This document shows positions 55,744 through 64,000 of a stretch of DNA of 64,000 bases, piece by piece. This stretch comes from Stramonita haemastoma (Eukaryota; Mollusca; Gastropoda; Neogastropoda; Muricidae). The notes under the pieces were generated by a model. It saw only the letters and a list, made by a program, of their open reading frames with translations. It did no database searches and was not told the origin of the DNA. Within the stretch, counting starts at the first letter, position 1; every line of letters starts with the position of its first letter. The DNA lies in assembly GCA_030674155.1 (NCBI GenBank), contig CM060327.1:23249874-23313873 (forward strand), given 5' to 3'. The position numbers and the translations under genes were made by a program.

Positions 55744-56532
55744 GTTATGTACAATGACCGGCATATAAACAAACTGAGCTTTTGTTTTCAGAAGTCCTTC
55801 CAGCTTCAGTGTATTTCATATTTAGCTACATGCTCTCTTTTGGCAAGCATTAGTAGTACTGGCTGGTAGTGGTAGTTAACAAACTATATCTATTTACAAA
55901 AAAGAAAGAGAAAAAAAAAGGAAACCTCCCATAAAAGCTTTTGATTGCCACTTCATTGTTTATGGCTTTACTTCTCCTTCATACTTACATTATTGTCAGT
56001 TTTTTCTTTGTTCAGGATAAGAGAGGAAAAGGAAGCAGAGACAAGAAAGGAAATGGGGTGAACTGGAGATGGGAGCTTAATTAAAACACACAACAGCCAT
56101 CGCAATCCATTCTGATCTTTATTCTAAATTTAAAAAAAATAAAAAAAATAAAGTCACACAGTACTCGAGAACATTCTCAGCAGCCATACCACATACACAA
56201 GGACCCACATACGCATGCACACACATGTATCTTTAATAATGAAGTAAGAACAAAAACAATCAAAAGCCACAAGTGTATGTCCTTCACCTTTCTAATAAAA
56301 TCTTGCATTGACTTTTTGCACCCCCCCCCCCCCCCCTTTATTATTTTTTTTGGTTGATGCACACATTTAGTTCTGACTTATGAAAGATTTGGACTTTGCT
56401 GCCATCTAATCAACACAACACTCCTCATACACTGACTTGAAGAAGAAAAATATAAAACTTAAATGATTTCTTCCAACAGGTTTTCACAAGCTGCAATAAT
56501 AATGTGAGTGATTAGTGAATGAATGAGTCTGG

Positions 56533-56533
56533 T

Positions 56534-56590
<57 letters not shown>

Positions 56591-56742
56591 ACATGTGCGT
56601 GCGTAGGCGTGTGTGTGTGTGTGTGTGTGTGTGGCATATAATGCACTTTTGCCCACATTCAAGCAAGTATGTGTGCATGTATGCAAGGGAGAGGGCGAGT
56701 GAGCTGGCAGGCAGAACAATGGATGCAAATAAGAGATGCATG

Positions 56743-56788
<46 letters not shown>

Positions 56789-56838
56789 ACCTTCTACTTT
56801 GTTTTTATGCAGGTATTTTGAGTCCAAATGAAGACTGG

Positions 56839-56868
<30 letters not shown>
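56533..56868. repeat. Cluster of (GT)n and (CA)n microsatellites
   Basis: GT blocks at 56,535-56,585, 56,610-56,633 and 56,743-56,787 and a CA block at 56,841-56,867 can pair with each other as an inverted repeat. Confidence 0.9.
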
Positions 56869-56869
<1 letters not shown>

Positions 56870-57744
56870 CATTACCCTGAATGAATGTGTAATACAATGA
56901 AAGAAACTGTACGGCAAAATGTTTCACTCTATAGGAACGTTTTATAATTAGGATGATAATCATTAAAACCTCAATTGCTTTTTACTTTTGTGCTTACTCC
57001 ACTGCAAATCGATCGAAGATCCATGAAGCCAAGGCAATCAATTCTACGTAAACAGTAAAAAAAAGACACATGGAGAAAACTGACACGAATCAAACATAGA
57101 ATTATATGACAATATTCAAAGAAAACCAGAAGACTGAAAAGCCTGTATTCCACACTATGATACAATCTGATGTCCCCCTAAGCATAGCAATGTGGAAACT
57201 TGGTGACCGATGCTTCCCTCCCATTAACCCTGAACAACTATAAATCCTTGTACCATTCACATTATTATAAATTTCTACATTAGAAATGTTCTTTAAGATA
57301 TTTGAAAACAGACATACCAGGTAACAAGAATCGTTATATAGTTTCATATCAAAGCAATTTGCGGGTTAAACAGTTTAAAAAAAAAAAGTTTTATAGGCAA
57401 AATAATATAGCAGAATCTATATATATCCTGTGCCCATCCCAACATTAACACTTTCAAAACCTAGCAGACACATTGAAACTAAATAGGCATGACACAGGCT
57501 CAAGGAAAACCGAAAACAAAAATTCAGGTTTGCTTAAAAAAAATATTGAAAAAGGTTTGCTTGAAAAAAAAAAAAGCAGAAAAAAGCATTAAATTTTCCC
57601 CAGGAGATGCCAGTCACGAGTGTAATGCACTCGTGCTACACATCATCTATCGTTTGGCAGGTGCTTCACCAGTTGCACTGGCCAAGCCTGAGGTGCAGGT
57701 TGGATATTTTCAGGCCGTCCATATCACTAGTTTAGGTACCTACT

Positions 57745-58065
57745 CTGTCAAGTCAGATGGATGACAAATCTAACATGTCACTGTCAAGTTAGATGGATGA
57801 CAAATCTAACATGTCACTGACAACCCAGATGGATGAAGAATTTAACTTGTCACTGCCAAGTCAGATGGATGGCAATCTTAACATGTCACTGTCAAGTCAA
57901 AAGGATGGCAAATTTAACATGTCACTGCTAAGTTAGATGGATGACAATTTTAACATGTCACTGTCAAGTCAGATGGATGACAAATTTAACGTGTCACTAC
58001 AAAGTCAGATGGATGACAAATTTAACATGTCACTGTCAAGTCAGAAGGATGGCAATTTTTAACCT
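57745..58065. repeat. Minisatellite, 36-bp unit, about nine copies
   Basis: The unit is tgtcaagtcagatggatgac plus aaatttaacatgtcac. Copies vary at a few positions (aatctaac, gtgtcactac). Confidence 0.9.
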
Positions 58066-59411
58066 AATACTAACAGGTAATGATGTGAGCAAGTTATGCC
58101 TGCACTCATACAGAGGACGTCAGTTTCCAGTCTCAACTAAGAGACTCACTGGAAAGTGGAGTAAGTGCCAATTTACTCGGAAAAAAAGCCAAACCCAAAA
58201 CAAATCAAAATATGAGCTGCAATGAGATGGCTCAGCTACAACTTGGGGCACTCATTGTTCAGGTGCATCATCAAGTTAAATCCTTTTGAAAGAACACTTT
58301 TTACATGGGGGGAGACTGTAAGGGAAGGGGAGAATAAAGTGCAAAAAGACATAACTTGTATACCATACAGCTACACACTGACTTCTTTCTGACTCAACCA
58401 GTCTCCCATATATTGTGAATAAATTCATTTTTTTTACACAGCAATTTATTTTCTACAGGCTTTATCAAACATGAACTTATCAATCAACTTATCTACACAC
58501 AACACTTGTTTTTCATATAGTTAAAAAAACAACAACCCAACAACATTCAAACATATAAAAACTCTGTTGAAAGAAATTTAACGACACTTTAATTTAAAAA
58601 AGATTCAGACATATGTGAGCAAGAAATACTCATGAACAAGTCTCATTGTATCATTAGCTCTCAGTAAAGTGGATACAAAAAGTAAACACATATCCGGCTG
58701 CAGATCATTAACACGCCATTGTAGAATTACAGACAAAATTAACAGCCGTTTACATACTGGCTTTAAACCCACAAGTGAAAAAGCAAAAATTTCCATCCAG
58801 TAAGACCTTTCAAAACATGCAAGTTACTCATCTCTGACAAAAGGTTAATCTATCCTTTCCAGTTCCTTGGTTCATTACTGATTATCACGAACATGTACCC
58901 CTTTTGAAAGCAAACTCTAATCATTCTGAGTGATGGAGTGAACAGAAGTTGGGTTCATAAACTGATTTAAAACAGCAAACATGGATGAAACCATTCACCC
59001 ATAAACACAAGAACACTCTTTAAGCCAGTACTGCTGTACTCAAAATCAGTGTGAGCAATGCTAGCTTAAACATACAGGTTTGTGTTTGCTAACAACATTC
59101 TCTGCCGATGAAATGAAAACGAGGGGCCCCCAACAGACTGCAGCCAATGACCAACCTGTCTGCCCCAAAGTTTGATGGACAGAAATGGGACGTAGCGAGC
59201 CCAACCAGCTCACAATTTGCCTGCTGTAGTGATATAATGTTGGCAGATAACTAGAGACCATATGCAGCACAGCTGGACACATGCTGCAACTTTTATGGAC
59301 CAGAGAAGGAATATTCTAGAGGCATCACTCATTATCAACATGCAGGGGAAAAAAGGGTCTAGGTTTGCTTGATTGGGAAGACCGACAAAAGCTTAATGAG
59401 ATGAGAGGAAG

Positions 59412-59413
<2 letters not shown>

Positions 59414-59442
<29 letters not shown>
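59414..59442. repeat. 29-base poly-C run
   Basis: C29, followed by an A-rich stretch. Similar long C or G runs occur at 11,967, 13,098, 31,979, 37,587 and 44,260. Confidence 0.9.
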
Positions 59443-59444
<2 letters not shown>

Positions 59445-62084
59445 AGAAAAAAAACCCAACAACCACCAAGCAACAAAACCCAAAGAAAAAAATACAAGTG
59501 GCTAAAAAAAGAACTTCTGGCACAGAACTTCCATAAGACAATGGTGCAATTTACAGTGAAATGAGCCCTCAACCTTGATTTAAAAGCTACAGATCTGATC
59601 CCTGTTGGCTGCTTGATATTAATGACCTGTCACCTTGCATGGTTCGGTGTTCCTCATGAAGAAAGTGTAAGTAGTGAAAAGACAGCCCTAGTACAAGTAG
59701 CATGAAACCCATCATCACATCACAAACTTCATTTCATTTGTACTTTCACTTTTAACTTCAAAAGTATTTCAGTTCCCTTTACTGTGCTGAAAGCAGTTTT
59801 CAGAAACAGCAAAAAGTGCTTTGAGTTTAGATCTGTTAAAAGGGTCCACCCCCCACACAAAGTAAATGAGAACCCTTGATACAAATATTTTCCATGTCCT
59901 CAGAGATCAATTCAACAAAAGATGAATAAAAAACGTTTTTATTACTCTTTCATAAAAATAAACTGCACCTCTCCACTTCATTTCATGATGTTTATAGGCC
60001 CACTTACCAAAAAGGCTAAATCAAGGCTGTCATCTCATTCAATTCCAGTAACACTGTAATTCACTTCAAATTCAAAACCAACACCTCTAAATACCCTAAA
60101 AATGTCCAACACTGTCAACCTTGAAACAAAAAAATCACATTAAATGATAATATCATTTATATTATGTGCTAGATATATTTCATATTGTGCCTCAACTGTT
60201 TAATTCTTTAAATGCATCTCTAAAAAGACAGACCAAATGAAAACAATTGTAAATCAAATATCCTACCTAATCCCATTTTCAATGATTTACATCTTCATAC
60301 ACTCCCCCTGTTATTTAATTATAATACAAACCTTTACACATTTCCTAGCACTCAATTTCACAAGGGACCACACTTGGTCACTGCTATCCAACAACCGGTG
60401 AAAGAGAACAGGTTGAAGTGAAGCTTTTTGCAACAGACATTTTGAACACATGCACAATGGTCCCAGCTACATCAATGGCCCTCCTTAACAACTGATAAAT
60501 TTATATACTACACACTGTGTCACATTAAAAAATTTTTTTTTTTAAAGTGCTTTTATAACCTTTTGATATATGCGACACTCCACCATGAAGTGAGTCCCTT
60601 AGCACCTGACCCACTTTTCCACTAGCAGCCATTAAAGACAGGAGGGGGTCAAGTTGTCGATTTTAAGATTTCAACTGATTATAAAACTGTATAGCCATTA
60701 TTCTACCATGTTGTGAAATGTCAAGGCATAATTTTGTTTCCTTTTGTCTTTAAACGTGTTTTACAAATACCAAAGCCCTCATTCTGGCCACCTATTAGGA
60801 TGCTTAACTTGTCAATTTCTCAGTTTGTCATTTCCTGCAGTCTATCCTTTCAAGTTGTAATAACTTTTGATAGAATTGTCAGATTTTCAATCTTTTTTTT
60901 GTTTTTTTGTATTGCATAGCTATTTTATTGCAAAATAATAACATGTCAATAACTAAAATTTGACCTATGGTGCAATGCGACTCCTTATGTGGTGGAGCAT
61001 CACATATTTGAAAATTTAAAAAATCCCACCTAACACCAAAAACAACCACACACACACAAAAAACTGTTGCAGAACAAGGATCAGGTCACATCTCAGGTCA
61101 CATCTCACATGTCACCCTCACAATGACCTAAAAACAAAGCAATTACTTCACATCACACCCAGCACTTTAAACATCCCATCTCTTAAAAAAAAAAAGAAGT
61201 TTTTTAATACCTAAATTCATTCAAAAGAACATGGCACTGTACTTAAAATAAAAAAAATGGAAAGAAATTGAAGCAGAATGGGGAGTTTCATTTAAGTATG
61301 ACTGTATCAATAATAAATACTGCAACAACAAAAATATCTCCCCCGCCCCCCCTCAAAAAAGAGCTAATAAAAAAAAGTGATTACAACTTCACTGTGGTGC
61401 TTTACCTTTCAGCTGAAGATATAATGAGACTCCTAAGTTAACAGAAAAAAGTGGCTGAGCTCTTCCTCTTTTCATCTTCAACCTACTACTTGACCATGAA
61501 TTAAGACTATGATCCAAAGGGTTACTAATTTCATGTCTTCCCTAGTACGAGCCTATAACTTTTATAGTAGGAAATATCCTACTATCATGCTCTCTGTTAC
61601 CTTGGGTCAAGGTTACTAGAAAGCTGGTATGACAACTCTCATAAAGCACAAGGATCAAATTTCATTCAAGTCACATGAACAACTTAGCAGGCAAGCAGCT
61701 CATGAGAGGAGAAGAATAGCTGAGGGCCCAGGAAAACTCTTTTGGCCGTCTGATGGGTCAAGGGGAAGTACCTCTACAGGAAATTGGGATCAAGGGCAGT
61801 ACCTCTACAATAATTTAAAAAACAACAACAACAACCCCCCCCCCCCCTAAAGCCATTGATTTCTATCCTTTTACAACCAAAAATAGCTTTCTGATACATC
61901 TTTCAACTTCCTACATGACTAGACTGCAATCTAAATATTTGTACCCTTTCTTGCCTTTTTTTTTTTTTTTTTTTTTGGGGGGGTGGGGGGTGGGGGTATT
62001 TTTTTGTCATACATACCTAGAATGCAACCCAAGTACTTTTTTCTCACTTCTTTCAAATTCCTCATCAAATGCATATCTCAATGC

Positions 62085-62345
62085 ATCCACTCTCCCCAAA
62101 AGTCCTTCGGATGAGACTTTAAACCGAGGCCCCGTGTGCGAACGCACGCAGAACATCTTGCGCACACGTTAAATCCTGTTCCGCTTTTCGTAGGAGTAGG
62201 CCATCGTGTGCCGGTGGGAACAGATGACAATATTTACAAAACTGCATACACACGGGGACCGGATGAAAAAAAGCACATGATTGCTTATTCTGTTATCCTC
62301 GATATAAAAGATTAAATAAATAAATAAATAAAATAAATAAATAAA
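62085..62345 (+). mobile_element. SINE family S1, head missing, plus orientation
   Basis: A well-preserved body (ccttcggatgagactttaaa, taggccatcgtgtgccggtg) ends in a (TAAA)n tail. Its position is downstream of the gene A stop. Confidence 0.75.
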
Positions 62346-62491
62346 AAGCCTCAGACACAAGCTGGTCACTGGTACTTCCATTTTGCGAAAGATGGATGAC
62401 CTTTTTTTGAAAAAAAAACCCACTTCAGTTAGAGCTCAGAGGCTTATCAATGATGATAACTGATATTTTGTGCTTGTGACTGGGGAAGGAA

Positions 62492-62568
<77 letters not shown>
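62492..62568. repeat. 77-base poly-G run
   Basis: A single uninterrupted run of 77 G on the plus strand, flanked by ggggaaggaa and aagaagagga. Length may be affected by sequencing. Confidence 0.85.
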
Positions 62569-62569
<1 letters not shown>

Positions 62570-62889
62570 AGAAGAGGAAGGCTTAGAAAATGAGAAAAGG
62601 ACAAAAATTTTCATGTCTCATTTTACAACAGTTTAAATACACAGCCATTCTTGCTCTAGAAGTAAAAATTCCCAAATGCTCATCCTTTCAGTTTTTAAAT
62701 GTGTTCTATAAAAGAATATCAAGCTGCTCCCTTGTGAATAAATGACATGCTTAAAAGATTGAACATACTGCAGTACTCCTATAGTTTTTACTTCATTATT
62801 CATATATCACATTATTTTTTTTCACCCATAAAATTGGCAGGCTTATTTTGTTTTTTTGCTTTTTTGTTCTTGTTTGTTTTGCCTCTGAT

Positions 62890-63085
62890 GAGTTTGTGTC
62901 AGATCCTTCAGGAGCGCAAGGCCCCTCTGGCTGGTGGCCCCAGGGCGGCCTGCCATTGATGTGGTCCATCTAGGCTTCCAACCCTGAGCAAGTGACATAG
63001 CAAATATGGGTATGACTGGAGCAGAGAAATTGGAAGAAGCGATATGGAAACAGCAGGAAAGAAACGCCACTGAAGATGAGGCAGC
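62890..63085 (+). repeat. Dispersed repeat related to 16.3 and 39.3 kb
   Basis: Contains the shared blocks aaggcccctctggctggtgg, tagcaaatatgggtatgact and agaaacgccactgaagatga. Confidence 0.5.
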
Positions 63086-63708
63086 AAAACAAACAAACAA
63101 ACAAAAAAAACGAATAAAAAAACCCGAAAAAAGCTCAACATGGTCTGATCAACATTTGTAAACAAAAGGGAAGGATAGGGGGTCAACTTTTCAACTGGAA
63201 CCTAACATGGCCAGCTAGCTACCTCTTCCAATACTTCATTGTTTTTTTTGTCAAGTCTCAACTGCTTTTCTTTTTTTTTCAGTCAAAGTTAAAGACAAAG
63301 CTCATTTTAAGGAACAACAATATGCATTAAACCTCACTTTTCTTTACAACAAAGGATAAAAATAATCGAAACCAAAAAAAAAAAAAAAGAAATGTAGACA
63401 GATGTACCTTAAAAGCTTTCTGTTTCGTTGGATGGTAGTGTACCTTTCATAACCCCGCCCCTGGCCCAAACCATGGAGCATGTGGCAGATACCAATGTCC
63501 GACTATCTAGACACTCAACATCCCTTTTCAAAAAGCAAGAGTCAAGCATCCGAATCATTCCAGTCTTTTTGTCCTCTTCACCAAACCACAGAAGTTTTGA
63601 CTGCAGTCACACAAGTTCACGTTACCTTTTTCTCCACAAATGCTCTTCTCGAATCTTTCACTTCCTACACGCCTTGCAATCCTGTTCTTGTCCCTCCCTA
63701 GCACAAAG

Positions 63709-63999
63709 TCACAAGTCATCCTTTCGGCGTTCCCTCCACAGCCTCAGGGACCTGATCAGCAATGTCTGTGGTGCTTTCTTCCGGCACAGCAGGGGGACAC
63801 TGGGGTTGGGGGCGCTGGGCTCAGACACACTGTCCCCTCCTCCCTCAGACCCCACACTTTTTCGCAAGTCCAAATCTTTGGGGCGCAGATCTGTGTCTGT
63901 GCGCAGATCAGTGTCACTTCGCAGATCCATGTCCCCCCTAAGATCTGTGTCTTCGGCTTTGGAGTCCTTCTCCTCCTCCGGTGCTGTGGAGGAGTTGTT
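63709..63999 (-). CDS. Gene A: C-terminal end of a hydrophilic protein with D-x-D-L-R repeats (5' partial)
   Basis: The reading frame is open from the window edge to a TGA at 63709-63711, about 96 residues. It is very hydrophilic. An acidic start (APEEEKDSKAED) is followed by five copies of a six- or seven-residue motif ending in Asp-Leu-Arg (DTDLR, DMDLR, DTDLR, DTDLR, DLDLR), then a Ser/Gly/Pro-rich linker and a basic tail (RSLRLWRERRKDDL). Codon use is GC-rich compared with the flanking DNA, as expected for real coding sequence. I do not recognise the family; such D/R repeats are typical of disordered tails of nuclear or RNA-related proteins, but that is only suggestive. No splice acceptor was seen inside the segment, so this is probably part of the last exon. 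Confidence 0.7.
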   Translation of the reverse strand, partial: NNSSTAPEEEKDSKAEDTDLRGDMDLRSDTDLRTDTDLRPKDLDLRKSVGSEGGGDSVSEPSAPNPSVPLLCRKKAPQTLLIRSLRLWRERRKDDL

Positions 64000-64000
64000 A

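Larger units (their letters stand above)
53414..63708 (-). other. Long noncoding stretch, possibly 3' untranslated region of gene A
   Basis: No convincing exon was found on either strand in these 10 kb. The stretch lies directly downstream of the gene A stop and upstream of no visible gene start, so some or all of it may be transcribed 3' untranslated sequence. It holds a 36-bp minisatellite (57.7-58.1 kb), GT microsatellites (55.7 and 56.5-56.9 kb), a 29-base C run, a 77-base G run, a SINE (62.1-62.3 kb) and a dispersed repeat (62.9-63.1 kb). The SINE and repeats argue against the whole length being conserved transcript. Confidence 0.3.

Overview
The window is a gene-poor, repeat-rich stretch of animal nuclear DNA. 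Genes are split into short exons with GT-AG introns. There are many (GT)n and (GA)n microsatellites, several families of tRNA-derived SINEs, decayed LINE reverse transcriptases and a pogo/Tigger-like DNA transposon. Together with the protein of the one gene I recognise, this fits an invertebrate metazoan, most likely a mollusc and perhaps a gastropod. That placement is inference, not proof. No CRISPR array, operon, phage or prokaryotic feature is present.

The only gene recognised with certainty is an intact cytosolic Cu/Zn superoxide dismutase on the plus strand: five coding exons between 43,201 and 48,312, 159 residues, all copper, zinc and disulfide residues present. Three further genes lie on the minus strand and are supported by phase-aware splice sites rather than by a named family. 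Gene A is the carboxyl end of a hydrophilic protein with Asp-x-Asp-Leu-Arg repeats (63,709 to the window edge). Gene B has at least four exons (34,148 to 24,223) and possibly a promoter and first exon near 38.4-38.7 kb. Gene C is a possible eight-exon chain from 13,044 to 4,991. Exons of B and C show apparent one-base breaks in frame, so they are either slightly mis-assembled, polymorphic or decaying.

Layout: 0-4 kb, microsatellite, LINE fragment and an 83-bp minisatellite. 5-13 kb, gene C, with a 59-bp minisatellite in one intron and a 154-bp-arm inverted repeat near its 5' half. 13-24 kb, noncoding, with microsatellites, SINEs and a decayed LINE. 24-38.7 kb, gene B, whose introns hold a pogo-like element, a 34-bp satellite with a 306-bp higher-order period, a 74-77-bp minisatellite carrying splice-donor-like motifs, and nested SINEs. 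38.7-43 kb, noncoding SINE and microsatellite clusters. 43.2-48.8 kb, SOD1. 48.8-63.7 kb, no recognised coding sequence; part of it may be the 3' untranslated region of gene A. 63.7-64 kb, end of gene A.

I found no undescribed multi-gene system. The most unusual items are structural: the donor-like minisatellite beside a gene B exon, the paired pogo-derived elements (one abutting a splice acceptor), the large inverted repeat with C and G tracts in its arms, and a 77-base G run.
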